A stretch of DNA of 64,000 nt from Atrichornis clamosus (GCA_013400975.1 WBMZ01008632.1:186001-250000); one strand, 5' to 3'. Positions 25,691 to 38,968 are shown, counted from the stretch's first letter. Numbers and translations are program-made. The notes: a model not told the origin generated them from the sequence alone.

Positions 25691-27877
25691 TTCATTCAAT
25701 TAGTGCTGCTCCCAAGGACTTTTATCCATGTTCAAATAAGAGAATTAAATGTGTAAAAGCAAAACATTTGAACATGTCTGTTATAGCTCATAAATATCAG
25801 TAATACTTGCTTTACCTTATAGCTGAGCAGAATACCAGTCCTGCATTTTCTGTTTCTATCTACTCCTTTTTCTGTATTTCCAGGATTCAATGCAGCCCGT
25901 TCCAGCAAAAAAGGCACAGTAGCAAGACTCTGGGATAAGGTTACACTGTGTGCTCTACACATCCCCTCAGGAAGAGGCTGGCAACACCAAGGCTGTCCTT
26001 AAGCACCTATGTACCCTTGAAATCGCTCTGAACGGGACATCAATCTAATTTAAATAGGATAGGTGTTTTTCAAAATTCAGGTATTATGTTACCTGAACCC
26101 TGTCCTCCTCTTCCTGGTAAATTTGTGTTCTTATTTAGAAGAGCCTGTTCTTGCCTGGTACTGTGATGGTGCTGGGAACCTCCTCTCCTTCTGGCCAGCA
26201 GGCACTGACAGTCTTTCTGCATTGCAGTAATAAGAGAAAAGGGCTGCACCTCTTGGAAGAAAAATTCGCAGTCAGGTGCCATTTCAGGAAAAGGGTAAGG
26301 GACAGCTGACAGCTTTCATCTTCTGTTCTGACACAGTCTGTCACACTCCTATGCACTGGCATACCCATTCATATATGGCTTTGAGTAAAGCCACTGATAA
26401 TTCACAGTAAGTCGTCATGAGATTCTACTAGGATGCTCTTTCTTTTGCTTTTTTTCTTCAAAAGTGCACCCCTGCTTCCTCTCTTCTGAATTTTGGGTTG
26501 AGTTTCATTCATACTCAGAGCTCAAAACCAAAATTAGTTCATAAAATCAAGAATACTGCACACATTAAAACTTCTTTGATCCAACAAACAATGTGTTATC
26601 TTGTTACAGACACTTTCATGGCAGGATCCCAATTTCTAGTATAAAATTCATAGGTCTTAATAAATCTTCCACAGTAATGGTCTGAATTTTAGGAGATTAA
26701 CAAACATGCTGAGTTTTAGGTTTTATTACAAACATTTCATGTAATTAGCACGAGCAGATGGCATATGATTCTACCATTAATCATTTGTATACAACCACAA
26801 TACAGTAATGTCAGTATCTCCCGGAATGTTTCTTTGTAAAAAATACCTGGCTGGAATTCTGATCTCTCTTGCACCCATCAGACACCATAACAGTAGTAAA
26901 ATTACTTGTGATTTTTCACAGTATTGCACAATGGTGGAATGGAGCCTTTTTCATTATGCAAACTATCCCAGTGGTTTCAAGACTTACACTGGGTTTTATG
27001 AAATATATAATCAGTTAAAAAAACAACTTCCCCTTGTAGGACAAAAAGGCGTAAAAATAATGGAGAAAATATTTCAAAACATTTCTGGAAACAATACCCT
27101 TATGTATAAAAAGTCTTTTTTTGGCGTCTTTATGTGGCACTGTTTTCAATCCCAATAGCTATAATAAGAAAAAAAATCTGCCCTATTTGTCAATCTGTCA
27201 GGAAATATATTTCAGCTTCAAGCATCATACTCCTGGGGTTTATGGAAATCACAAAACATCTCATTCAGATGAAGAGGCTGAAGCTATAAGCAGTGCAATT
27301 AATATCTTCAATTTCTGCCTTCAGCATGAAAAGAAGCTCAAAAGCTTTTTGAATCTGAATCCCAAATGCTGTCTAATAGTTCACATCTGGCTTACGCTAT
27401 TTAGGAGAAGCAGCAGTTGTTGGTGTCAGCACTGCGTTCAGTGACACACTAACCTTGCTTATCCAGGGGGGCACAGGGCTGGCCGGAGGTTGTGGGAAGG
27501 TTGTTTGGCAGGGTCAGCTGGGTGGAAGGGTTGCGACTCAGCTGTTGCTGTTGTATATCTTGGTGGTGGAAAAGCCTGCACCCCCCTGACAGTGCATAAC
27601 CATGGACTACCATGTGTTTTCACGCAGAGTACAGCCAACAAGAGTCGTGCTGTTTATTGGCAACAATCTTCGCACAGTGACAAGTTATCCTTTTTATTTT
27701 CTGTTTGCATTCCAGTAGCACTCAACAGCTAATCACCGACACTGCTGTGTTTGATCCTATGCAAGCACCTAGACAGGTATAATTCATTCCTGAAAAAAAA
27801 ACAGTATTAGCCTGTTTAACTCATCCAGAAGAGACACACTGTCTGCTTGTATTTTGTCTGTGAGACTCTTGTCTCAG
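25691..27877. other. Unique non-coding stretch
   Basis: No gene is recognised. The 116-codon plus-strand frame at 26808-27158 and the overlapping 107-codon frame after it lack known motifs. The 27459-27640 part is GC-richer than the neighbourhood, and overlapping frames run on both strands there, typical of composition rather than coding. Confidence 0.6.
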
Positions 27878-28043
27878 GTCACTAATAGGCCCCAGAAATG
27901 CTCAGGAAAGAACAGCAGTAGTTGTTTCATTACTGGAGCCGGAGACTCGATCAGCCATTCCAAGCAGATATTCAGACGGACCCAGAGCGTATCACATCCA
28001 TGCTGCTGTAGCAGAAGAATGTTGTACAGAGAGAGGACGGGAG
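27878..28043 (+). other. Possible exon-like segment
   Basis: A pyrimidine-containing acceptor-like CTCTTGTCTCAG ends at 27877, and a donor-like GAG|GTAATC begins the would-be intron at 28044. The 166 bases between them stay open in one plus-strand frame, which belongs to a longer open run at 27854-28132. At least five CpG dinucleotides fall within about 110 bases, unusual for this CpG-poor window. The encoded peptide is rich in serine, cysteine and arginine and matches nothing I recognise. The opposite strand is also open here, which weakens the coding case. A non-coding RNA exon or chance are equally possible. Confidence 0.15.
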
Positions 28044-28351
28044 GTAATCTGAAAATTCTGCAACAGAGTTTGGAACATTTTCTTCCAACATTCCACTTCA
28101 CAACAAAAAAACATTCTGTCTTCTCACAGTGACTATCTCCAAAGAAAGTTCTGCTTTTTGCAGACAAATTAAGAGAAAAAAAACTTGTATAAATATCAGT
28201 TTGTTCAAGTAAAGTAGTTGAGGTGACAAAGGAATTTGGGTGACACTTTAAGCAGGGATTTGCACTAGGAAAATGAGTGGTGCCAGCATTGGCTTTCAGG
28301 ATCCTACTGGATAAAACTCTTATCAGCCAGGGTTTATTGAAGTGTAGCCTC

Positions 28352-28420
28352 AGTTCAAGCAGGAGGTTGAACTGGATCAATTCCCAAGGTCCCTTTCAAC
28401 CTGAATTATTTTATGTTTCT
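28352..28420 (+). mobile_element. CR1 LINE 3' end fragment
   Basis: The CR1 3' tail order is clear: TTCAAGCAGGAGGTTGAACT, then GGATCAATTCCCAAGGTCCC, then TTTCAACCTGAATTATTTTATG. This corresponds to the family's 'gagcaggaggttggactagatgatctccagaggtcccttccaacc...attctatg'. Only about 70 bp is recognisable, so it is a severely 5'-truncated, old copy. The 168-codon minus-strand frame at 27874-28380 begins inside this fragment and is a chance frame. Confidence 0.7.
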
Positions 28421-29573
28421 AAGAAGTCATGCCAATGCTCAGGTGCCTGAAAAATGGCTAACAACCACGAAGTAATGAATTGTTTGGTACAACCCAGGCA
28501 GAATTCTGTACCTTCCATGGCTTTCCTTCCCTTCTGACTGGGCTTTTAACCATTAATTTGCATTTTACTTTGTTGTACACCACTGTAAAAACTGAAGGGA
28601 GAAAAGGAGGTAAAAGAAAACAGCTTAGATGCTCTTGCTGATAATGAAGAACCCAGATGCTGTATTACAGTGCTGTAAAATGTTCTCCACAGAATGGTGC
28701 ATGACAGTAAACCAAGCATGATTAAGAAAGCTGCTAACAGGCACAGGCTTCTTAATATTCCTGCACAGTCTGCACAAGACAAATGTTTTCCCAATTCATC
28801 TCTATTTAAACATAATAAAGCAAAAGAGAGAGAGAGAGGGAAATATGTGTCATCCTGGGATAAAAGCCTTTCCCTGAACACCAGAAAAACCCACTACCAA
28901 AGTCTGCTGGCCAAAAGTCGGGCAGGAGATTATTTCTTCATTGTGATTCAAGCTTACTGAAAATAGTCTTTTAGTCAGTGTTAAATTTATCTCACGCTGC
29001 TACCTGTGCAGCCAAACTTTGATCAGAGGTGTGTCTTGTCTGAGCAGTCACAGGACTGTAAAACATGCAGGGCTACTGAACAGTGGAGTGCTCATGCTCT
29101 CATGCTTCTGAGCTAGGACATGCAGTTACAAAGCAGATAAAAGACTACCTAGGGAGAGCCTAACAAACTCTTGCTCGTGGCTATGAATAACAATGAGAGC
29201 TGGGTTGAAGGGTATTGTGAGGGGTCTTTTTCTTTGCCTTTTGTGAATTTTTACATTTAAACTGAACTATTTTATTTATTTATTTTGTACATATATCTAA
29301 ATCCCAACAGAAGGTAATCACTGTAATATTTATGCCTCCTGCTTCTTTTTCTGAAAACAACAATGGGAGCAGAGAGACTGGATCTCTATTGCTTTGTCAA
29401 TGGTGTAAAGAGGGTATGAAATAAGGCCTTAAGGGCTTCACAATTTTCAGGAACAGGTAATCACATAATATATGCACACACATCACATATATACAGGTGA
29501 TTATCACATAACTTCAGGTACTGAATATTGAGACCCAGAGTATCACTGTTTAGCCAATTTGTCCAAGGCTAGA
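28421..29573. other. Unique non-coding stretch
   Basis: No gene is recognised. An AG dinucleotide run lies at about 28824-28838. Near 29455-29510 a 'CAGGT..AT.ATCACATAA' motif appears twice in imperfect form. A TTTA tetranucleotide patch lies at about 29272-29285. The 111-codon minus frame at 28546-28881 has no known domain. Confidence 0.6.
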
Positions 29574-30300
29574 TCATAGAATTGGAGAATCAGAGAATCA
29601 GAGAATGGTTTGGGTTGGAAGGGACCTTAAAGATCATTTAGGTGCAACCTTCCTCCCATGGCCAGAGCTATCTTTCACTAGACCAGGTTGCTCAGAGCTA
29701 CATCCAGCCTTGAACACCTCCAGGGGTGAGGCATCAACAACTCCTCTGAGCAACCTGTTCCAGAGTCTCATCACCCTTACAGTAAAGGATGTTTTCCCAA
29801 TTTCTAATCTAAGCCTGTGCTCTTTTAGTTTGGATACATTCCTCCTTATTCTATCAGTACATGCTCTTCTAAAAAGTCTCTCGGTCTTTCTTGTAGGCTC
29901 CCTTCAGGTACTGGAAGGCTGCAATTAGGTCACCCCTAAACCATCTCTTTTCCAGGCTGAACAATCCCAATTCTTAAGTCTTTCCTTCTACGAGAGGTAT
30001 TCCATCCCTCTAATCAGCTTGGTGGCCTCCTCTGGACTTACTCCGGCACGTCCATGTCCTTCCTGTGCTGGAGACCCCAGAGCTGGGTGCAGCACTCCAG
30101 GTGAGATTTCACTACAGGAGAGAGAGGGGCAGAATCCCATGCCTCACCCCACATGGCTCTGAATGCAGCCCAGGACACAATTGGCTTTGTGAGCTGCAAG
30201 TGCACATTGCTGGCTCAGGTCCAGCCTCTCATCCACCAGCACCCCCAAGTCTTTCTGGGCAGAGTTGCTCTTGATCTGTTCATCTCCCAGCCTATAAATT
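29574..30300 (-). mobile_element. CR1 LINE, 3' portion, 5'-truncated
   Basis: This is the best-preserved retroposon here. On the minus strand it ends with CR1's typical tail, GGTCCCTTCCAACCCAAACC followed by short ATTCT(A/C)TGA repeats; on the plus strand the tail shows as 'gaatcagagaatcagagaatgg' at about 29587-29609. Upstream, in CR1 order, are blocks for the last part of the reverse-transcriptase frame and the 3' UTR, including GGAGTGCTGCACCCAGCTCT and CAGTACCTGAAGGGAGCCTA. The 5' end is lost near 30300, within sequence just after CTTGGGGGTGCTGGTGGATG. Stops and gaps break the reading frame, so it makes no product. CR1 normally leaves no clear target-site duplication, and none is seen. Confidence 0.9.
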
Positions 30301-32664
30301 ACCTTGTAACCTCTGTACACAGCAGATTAATTCATTATTTAATAATAACTTTGATGGTTTTTCTCCAGAGCATGTTAAGGGCCAAAATTTGCCTAGACTC
30401 TGTATGAATGAGAGTGGAATAGGCAATCTGTTCACATTCTACAGAAGGGGAGGGCTAAATTTCAGTTTTTACTCTTCAAAGATGTCTGTACTGTCCCCAT
30501 TTCTCTGTGGAATATTCAGCCCAGGGAGCATATGATGGAAGGATCACGGTATCCAACAACATAGAAATGGAATCTGGAATGCTGGAACACTAAATTTACC
30601 CTAACTGGAGTGCTGGAAGTGTTCTGCCTGCCTGGACTCTTCAAAGCTTCAGTTGGCTTTCCAGAGCCTTTTAATGCACCACGGAAAACTGGCAGACATT
30701 AGCCCAGCTTTTTGAGGGGGAAGCAGTCACACCACACTGTAACACATAGTTTTTGCATTTTTTTTCCAACTGAAAAGTTGCTAATATTTGCAAAGAGTCA
30801 GAGCTATATTTTTTTCCACAAAGGCCTTTCCTTTCTCCTGCAGAGAAGTGATTGCTTCCTGCTCATAGTAAATTTAGATTATACATGAATGAAACACTAT
30901 AGAAATCTAGAGACAAGATTAGGACATGTCTTGTTTTCCACAGAATCAGAGCAAACACCTATGACTTTTGAAAGTAGAAAGAAAACAAGATTTTCTTTTT
31001 CATTTCCGTGAGGATGTGGGCTTGAAACAAAGATAAATTTTTGTTTTGGTGGATAATAATGATGCTTAAATGCAACCAAATTTGCATGGAAACATTTTCC
31101 TGGATTCTAATTATTATTAGGAAGTACCACAACATAAGAAAATGATAGTTGAAAACTCGATTGGCAAGAATTCTGTTCACAAATAAGAAAGGCAAATTGT
31201 TTTTTCTTGAGGTGGTTTGCCCTCTTGTTTACCCAATTAACAAGAAAGTGAGTTATGGAGCAGGAAGCATGGAGGAGGAGGAAGTGGCTGGCATTCCATC
31301 CTCATGACATTGGCTCCCCAGCCTTTCTTACCAGGTACTTGAAGCTGAGTCAGCTGCATATGACATTCAGAGCAAGGTTTGAATTAATGCTGTAAATCCA
31401 CACTGGGTTTTTTTGTTTTCTCACACTCTTTCACATTCACTTTGGTAAAAAATATAAAATACACACTCATTACATATATGAGTTCACTCTTTCAGGTGTT
31501 GTTCCCGAAATGTTGTCTTCAGACTATAGAAAAAATATTAACCAATCCATTTACTTGAATCACATAATCTGTTTCCCTGTTGATATCTTTCAGGCACATC
31601 TCTATAAATCATTATTCTTTTTAAGTTCTCTTTTTTTTCTTTTTTCCTTTTTTTTTTCCTGCAAGATGAAATACTGATGTTTAACAAATGTGTTTACTGA
31701 TTTATGATATGGTCTCCTGTATGGAAAATTTTATAATGAACAGAAATGTCAGTTTCTTTGTTTTGTATGCCAGACAATGCAATGAGATCGGTAACAGGAA
31801 AGTCGCAAAATGGGAATTATAGAGGAAAGTGAAAGTCCGTTTCAATAAATGGTCAGAAAAAAGAAGTGAAGACCTTATCAGGGATTCCCTTTTGAAGATC
31901 AGGCTTTAGCATCACTTGAAGACATGCTTTCCAGAATTACTGCACTTCTATTCTTTTTTGAGGACTATGGGAAAAGAACAGAGAACAAAAGAGAACAAAA
32001 TAGAAATTAACAACTATTACTATGGTTCTACCACATGCTAGGATGCACACTTTTATACCTTTAATCTGTGGATTTCAAAGACATCATTAAATCTGATTTG
32101 ATTAACCTAAGGAAATCCAGGAGTTATTTTACAGCTACTTGCCAATTTGCAAGCCATTGAAATGCAATGAAGCTGAGCATTTCTTCTTTCAGCACTCTCA
32201 TAATTAAGCATTTGACTAATTTAAATATTAAAACTGTTTTCTCAAAATTGCATAACATCAGTTAAATATAAGCAAGGCAAATTCATGTCTGCCTAAAAGA
32301 TCTGAGATCTGTTTTAGCACAAAGCCCACTTAGTGGAAAGATTCTGGTGGTTCTGCCAGCAAGGTCAGAATCTCCAAGACAGGACAGGCACCAAATTTAT
32401 GCTGTGTAAGAGCAGATTTTCATTGCATACACTAAAGGAAACCAACAAATGGATTGTTTTTCTCTTGCTACTAAGAGCATCTGAAATTATTTTAAAACAG
32501 AAGATCTGTTAAAATATTGTTATATCGCTGCTAATTATTTGTATTTCATTTTGCTCAGATGAGGCACTGGAAATGGAAGAGTAATTTTCATTTTCTGTTT
32601 CCATGTCTCTCCATTTTCGGCTAAGATTTACAAACAGAATTCAAATGTTGGCATAGGTTTGTCT
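30301..32664. other. Unique non-coding stretch
   Basis: No gene is recognised. A pyrimidine-rich poly-T patch lies at about 31628-31660. The decamer GAGAACAAAA is duplicated in tandem at 31981-32000. The remainder is AT-rich unique sequence. Confidence 0.65.
31628..31660. repeat. Pyrimidine-rich low-complexity run
   Basis: This is a T-dominated tract with scattered C. It has no sign of being a retroposon tail, because nothing recognisable lies on either side. Confidence 0.7.
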
Positions 32665-32818
32665 GAGAGTTTGTTGTAACATCCTCATCCTTGGAGGTAT
32701 TCAAACCCCAACTAGACAAACTCCTGAGCAGCCTGCTCTATTTGACTCTGCTTTGAGCAAGGGGAGAATTGGACTAGATATCCTCAAGAGTTCACTTCCA
32801 ACTTCAACTATTCTATGA
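32665..32818 (+). mobile_element. CR1 LINE 3' end fragment
   Basis: The sequence follows the CR1 3' end: CATCCTTGGAGGTATTCAAA, ACTAGACAAACTCCTGAGCA, CTGCTTTGAGCAAGG, GGACTAGATATCC, then a TTCCAACTTCAACTATTCTA tail. About 155 bp remain. Substitutions are spread throughout, so it is older than the 29.6-30.3 kb copy. It has no coding capacity. Confidence 0.85.
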
Positions 32819-35800
32819 CTCCCTGAAAATATTTAAATCTGAATTACAAAAAATTTTCACAATGTAGAAAATGTATGCTTGAAAAAATTAAATACATTAT
32901 TCCTATAAATCCTAAATTCTGAGTCTACTGACATCTTCTATTCCTATTAGGAAGAAAAGTTTTTCCCACTCCTTGACATATTTTCAGCTGCATCTTACAA
33001 TTTCAATAATTTGCTCATTAGTTTTTAAATTCTCTTGCACCAATGCCCCTCAAAAGGTAGATGATTTTGAGAAATGCAGTCAGTTTTCATTGCTTTCATA
33101 CATTTCTTACATTTGTCCCAGAAAGGGCAGATAAGTCACTTTTTTGGGAGGGCTAACCTCAAGAGTGGTGCACATATATTTTCCAATCCACACACAGAAA
33201 CAGAGGAACATGCAGACAAATAATTTCCCAGAGAAATGGTGAGGTGCAGGGGTTTTCTTCTCTGTGGCATGAAATCAAGTCTTCTTTTACTTCCTTTCTG
33301 GAGTAGTATTCAAGTTTTCTGCACAATAGGATTAGAGTTCCTTTGCATGGGTTCTGTGGGTGCACAGCCCTGTCCTTGGGCTGGCCCATGGGTAAATAGC
33401 ACACCTGACTTTATCCACTGTTGTATAAACAGGCAATGCAAACTATGCATCACTTGAGATCCACTTCAATTCTCAAAATAATGTTTTATCAGGACATGGT
33501 TTGTGAATAATCTGTGTTCTGGATCTGTGCAAGGGATTTCACTCATCCAGAGATCTGGACTCCTGCAAATAGCTTGCCTCCTTATCTCCTCTTAGCAGCT
33601 CCAAACAGGAGTTCTACTTCTCCCAGTTAGGAATCATGATGATGATTCAAGAGCCATCCATACTATAGAATTTTTTTTCCAGCAGGTATCAGCAATAGCT
33701 GATAAGTGTGGGTACATAATATGACATGGAAAGGAACATTATGGAGTGCACTGTATCATTACCCATCTGTAAGATTTATTTGACCAATATATCAACCGTC
33801 AGGGGACTTGAAGCATTGTCACATGTTTTCAAAACCAAAAAAAAGCCCTCTAGCGCAAAATATACTTATCTGCTTCATTAGTCCTGAGGATGTGTCATTT
33901 TAGCAAAATATAGGAAAAATCAGTCAGTCAGGGGAAGCAAAGCTAATTATTTAAGAGATAAATCTATGTTTTTTTCAGACAAGTTATGGGACTTTCCTGT
34001 GCTAGGGAGACAACTCATACCCTAAGATCAATAAACAGGAGTTTGATGTAAGTTTGGAGCAAAAGTTCAAGTTCTACTAAAGACGTTCATATACCTACCT
34101 TTCTTTCTAAGTGTGTGTACTACTGATCACACCAGTGAAATGCCTCTGTTCATAGCTATAAAAGAAAAGAATATAAGGCCAGCAAGTACAGATGGTGTCC
34201 TGATTCTTTTTGTTACACGTTTCTTTGAGTCTTTTAAGTTTCCTAATGTTCAGGATGTTCAGCAAAGCCAATTTTCTTGTGACAAAGTGACCAAGTAGAG
34301 GTGCTTGGAGAGATGCTGTGTGATGAATTCAATTAAATAATCTTGTCAGGAAGCAATTTTTTTTGCTTGCCTAAAGTAAAATCTAATAATGAAAAAATAT
34401 TTCAAGAACCTTAATTTCTATTTTGCTTGGAAGTTCAGAAAAGTAGACATTAGTAGGTTTAAATCACATCTTGACTGGTAAATATCTTTTTTGAAATTCA
34501 AACCTTCACTCTTCAGTCACTTAAATGCATTAGAAAATTGTACCCAAAACATAAATATATCAAAATGACTGTCAAAATTGCCCAGGCATTAGATATTATT
34601 CAGGTAGTATTCAGTTCCCGTGTTTTTCAAAAATTATGATGAACTGAAAATTTGGGACAATGTCGCTTTTTAACTGTCTTTCAAAGTAGGATACTTTTGG
34701 TCCATCACGTGCATGTGGTTTGGGGAAATGTTGGTGGAAATACACTATTGCTAATCACTGATAATCTTTATTGGACAATAGAGGGCATATGTAATTCCAA
34801 ACGTAATTTCAAAAAGGCTGTCATAAACTTTTGCTTTCTCTAAAGATTAAATAGTATTTGGAACAATGCAACAAGATGCACTTGAGATTTTTTACAACTT
34901 GCTGCTCTAGGGAACTAATTTAAATACACAATATGGACTTTAAGGGGTTTGTTTATGTGTTTTGGGCTTCCTTTTTTCCCTCTGGCCCAGCTTGTTGTTT
35001 CAGAAACTGTTGCTATTTGTTGTAAGCACAGGAATAACAAACTCACAATTCCACCAGAGACGTAGGCAGGTTATTAACAGCTGGGGAGTAAATTCCAAGT
35101 CAAACAGTACCATATTGTTTCTGTTTCTCAAATGCTATTTTCATGCATATTAACAAAATAATTACGCTTTCCTTTCATAGCGGAAAATATTTATAACAAG
35201 AATTATGACACTTCAAGAAACTAGAGTCATTGCAGCTAAACTTAACTTCTGTGCTGATTATTTTTCACTGGAAAAAGCTTGATTAAAAGTATATCAAAAA
35301 TTGTGTTCTATTAAAAAAATCATGATGAAGAAATAATAAAGTTATGGAAGGCTAATCCCATTTCTTTTCTCTTTCTATTATCTCTGTTTCCAATGACAGC
35401 AGAAGCAGGAAAGAAGCTGTATAAGAGGAAGGTAGTCCTGTAGAGGATTCACTAGTACTCTGAAAGAAAAAAGTTCAATTTCCTTCTGTTGTTACTAGTT
35501 CTTAGAAGATATTGACCTAGTCATGCAGAATCCAAGGTAATGCAACTCAAAATTACACTTGAGTTAGATCCATGGATTTGAACTTGGCACAAGCTTCATT
35601 TCATGGCTGCAGAGACTTCTCAGTCGGTCAATAGACTGCTTTGAAGATCTGGGCATGAGCCACTCTGAGTGAGATTTGCAAAGGAGTTTTAGCACCTACA
35701 TATTGCTCACTAATCCTATGAGAGGCACCTGCATGGGACAAGACCTCATGGTGCCTGTCTGCAAAATAGAAACGTACTTACATGAAATATCTGCAATGTC

Positions 35801-38800
35801 AACCATTCCATTAGCTCATGATTTTCTCGAGTTATTACAAGGATAAATGAAGAAAAAAATAACATTAGTGAGACCCCAGTGGCAGTCTGGGCTGATTTTA
35901 GTCTGTCTGTGTGTTCAAGAGTTACGATATATAGTGGATATGTGACCTACATGACACCAGTGGGACTCCCTGAAGAGCTCGAATCCTGCTGTGAATCCCC
36001 AGTGTGGATTTGCTTTCAGATGTCCACTGAAGGGGGAGAATATGCTCAAAACAAAGAAACAAATAGTGGTTCTCCCTAAAAACCTTTCATTTTTCTGAAT
36101 TTTTAACCAATGTAATTTCAACAATGCCTTTTCTCATGGTACTGACACACTGCTGTTCTGACCTGAAAGGCAGAAGTCAAGGACAGGACCTTATTTCTTC
36201 ACTACAAGTGGTGGTGTTAATGACTGGAAGAACACTAAAATAAGTTGATTTCTGGAATGTTATTTTAATGTAAGTACAAATATGTCCATTCAACAGTGAA
36301 GGTTACAGCAACCATCCAATTCTGGCTTTATACCTATTGCTATCAGAAGGTGCATCCTCCCTTCTCTTAGTACATGAAGAAAGAGAGCAGAAAAAAATAA
36401 GGCCCTTACAATTACACTACAAATTTTATATCCTGCTTGCTATATGCCACCCATAGAGCTTCTGGGCAGGTTGAGAAGATCCAGAGATAATCTCAAGTAT
36501 CACTGGTTTAAATTGCCTTAAATTGCCCTACACTTTATCTTTTCCTGTATTGTATTGAATGATGACGTGTGCCAAGTGCATTCAGTTTTCTGCCAGTCTC
36601 TTCTAGATAAATTCAGGTGAGGTGTGAGGATGTCAAACGGAGCTAGAATAACATGGTGGTGTTGGTTTTAAATTCACCAAACTATTTTACTGTTCAGAAG
36701 GTCTTGCTAAAATTTGAACCAAAACGTCTGTGTTGAAATTATGTTAATCTTCATAAAGCTAAAGTCCTAAAACACTAGAAATTTTGGGATTATCAAAGAG
36801 AGACTGAGGTATACCTTGCTGTCTCAAAAATTATTAGAATTTACCATAATAAAAATGAGGTGGGGCAAATTTGTTTCAATAACAAAGGCTACCCTACTTC
36901 TTATGAGGTTTATAAATATCCTTTGATAAAATCACCACTCCTACAGAGTTGTGTGAGCAGATTTTAATGTGTAAAAATACTCATATGGATGAAGGCATTT
37001 GTCTCTGTGCATTTGATTAAGGGATGATGCAGATGGGCTTAGAGAAGAACTCAAAATCAGCTTTCTTCCCTTCAGGTGAGGCCACGTGTGCAAGTCTTAC
37101 AGTGCATGTAACATGGGAGCACATCTTGCCTCTCTTTCTGATGTGGAGGCTTCTCCTGCTGACACGTGCTAGTCTCAGTTGCCAAAATCCTGTGTTAATC
37201 TTCAGCGTAACTAGCTCCTGCTGAGTCTTCCTGTGAGTCGGACTCATTTATCTGTCACCAAAAAAAAAAAAAAAAAAAAGGCACAGTTGAAATGCCTTCG
37301 TGGCACAAAGATAATGAAGGCAGTAGGGTTTTTGAAGAGACGTCTGTGGAAAATTTTTAGTGAGAAAATCTGAACTAGTAGGTAAGGGCCTGGTTTTGGG
37401 GTTTTTTTTCAGGGGGAGGAGAGGTCAGGAGAGGAGGAAATGCTGTTAATATTTAACAAGCTCTGCCTTATCATCAGAGAGTCAGAGCTTTAGTTCTAAA
37501 TCTGCAGACTCTCCTCAAAGCAGCATAAGGACTCAAATTTCCCACAGCACCCTAAATCTGCCTAAGACTAGGAGCAGCTTTTAATGAGAAACTACTAAGA
37601 CAAGCACCTTGCCACTCATATATTGGGAGTACAGACATTATGCCTTTTCAGGGAGTGTACCTGCCTTTCTTCCTGGATCCTACTTTCCCATGGATCTGTT
37701 CTTCTGAATTCCTGTCTCACAAGTCGGTGACAAGCTTCATTGCCTCAAAACCTGAAAAAGCCTTTTTCCCATAAAAAAAGTAAATCAAGAGGATCAACTC
37801 CAATCCTACCATATTTTTTAACCAACTTAAAAACTAGAAATTATAATGAACACAAGGCACATTTTGAAAAAAATCTACAGGTACTGCTTCTGTTTATTCT
37901 CTCAAGTGGACACAAGGTACTGTACACTCTGTTCTGTGTAAATGGATGTTTAGCTTTCAGCACTTGAACGTCTCACTGAGTTAAATGGGACTACTCAGCC
38001 ACTTAAAGTTAAGCACTTAGAGTTAAGAACGTGCTTTCCTGTTATTTTGCTAGTACTGTGACAAGATTCTCAGCCTTTTGTGAACAAAAGTCAAAACACT
38101 TTAACTTTTCTTTTTTTTTCTCTTGGCCATTTTTCATTAGGAAGGAAAAGCACAGAATTTTCAATGATAAAATATTTTGATTGGAAGTTGAACTATTTCA
38201 ATACGTAAAAGCTTTTATAATATCTCATGGCAACTGTACTGTGGTTGCTTCATGCTTGTCTATTCTATACTGCTTAGATTATTTTTCCACCAGGAATTTT
38301 GATGAAGAGGAAAAACAGTGAATGACGAGAGATAGTTCTACTGAAGACACTTGACCTGTGGACTGTGATTCAGGTCTAAGTTAGACAAATATACCTACTG
38401 TTAGTGACTATCACAGCCTTCCCAAATGAAAATATTTTACCTTTAGAACATAAAGTCATAAGCTCCCAAGATCTCTGTGAAGAAACAGGTTCTTTTTGTG
38501 GAGAGAAAGAGCATGCTGATCAGCCATACTTGCAAAATATGTGTACAAAATGTCCAGCATGAGACATAGTAATCTACTGATTCTTTTCTTGGCCTTGTGC
38601 ACAGCATTGAATGACCTCATTTCAAAATATTCTGGGATCATTGCAATAAAAACTGTCAGAGCTGTCATCAGTTTCAAAATGCCTACACTAAAGCATCATT
38701 TTATCTCTCTCTAGAACAGGTGGTTTTTGGGCAGGCATAAATAAACTGAGGCATGCCCCTAAAATCCTTTATTTAACTGATTGAGACTAGCTGTTGCTGC

Positions 38801-38835
38801 AGACACCCAGCATATAATAAAGGGTTTAGGTTATT
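32819..38835. other. Unique non-coding stretch
   Basis: No gene or named repeat is visible. A 10-base unit TTAAATTGCC is doubled near 36510-36530. A poly-A run of about 20 lies at 37260-37279. CACGTG words occur near 37084 and 37160. Open frames are short and featureless. Confidence 0.65.
37260..37279 (+). repeat. Poly(A) run
   Basis: About twenty A residues occur in a row. No AATAAA signal, target-site duplication or recognisable gene copy precedes it, so a retropseudogene tail is not supported. Confidence 0.7.
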
Positions 38836-38967
38836 GCTGCCGCTTGAATACATACTTGGAAAAAGTTTTTGACTTCTCGGTTGCTTCATAGGCCAGTGAC
38901 CTTTATGAATGACAGCAAATCTCTGCTGAATGAAAGATGAGGGAAAAGAGGAAAACATTAAGATATT
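38836..38967 (+). repeat. Duplicated segment, copy 1 (left of gap)
   Basis: This 132-base segment ends exactly at the N at 38968. It is repeated on the other side at 38969-39095. The only difference I see is five extra bases, GAATA at 38846-38850, in this copy. The minus-strand frame at 38773-38958 overlaps it and has no known motif. Confidence 0.9.
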
Positions 38968-38968
38968 N
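38968..38968. other. Assembly gap marker (N)
   Basis: This is the only ambiguous base noticed. It lies exactly between two near-identical copies, as when two overlapping contig or read ends are scaffolded with a placeholder instead of being merged. Confidence 0.9.

Noticed and set aside
26808..27444. Two overlapping plus-strand frames of 116 and 107 codons
   Set aside because: No motif is recognised, and the amino-acid make-up follows the AT-rich base composition.
27874..28380. 168-codon minus-strand open frame, the longest in the window
   Set aside because: Its start lies in antisense CR1 sequence (28352-28420), it has no recognisable domain, and it overlaps a long open frame on the other strand. 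Chance is the simplest reading.
29587..29609. Short direct repeats that might suggest a CRISPR-like array
   Set aside because: They are the ordinary CR1 3' tail repeats (ATTCTCTGA type) and have no spacers.
37020..37279. Segment before a 20-base poly-A run, considered as a processed pseudogene
   Set aside because: Neither strand encodes recognisable protein and there is no poly(A) signal or flanking duplication.
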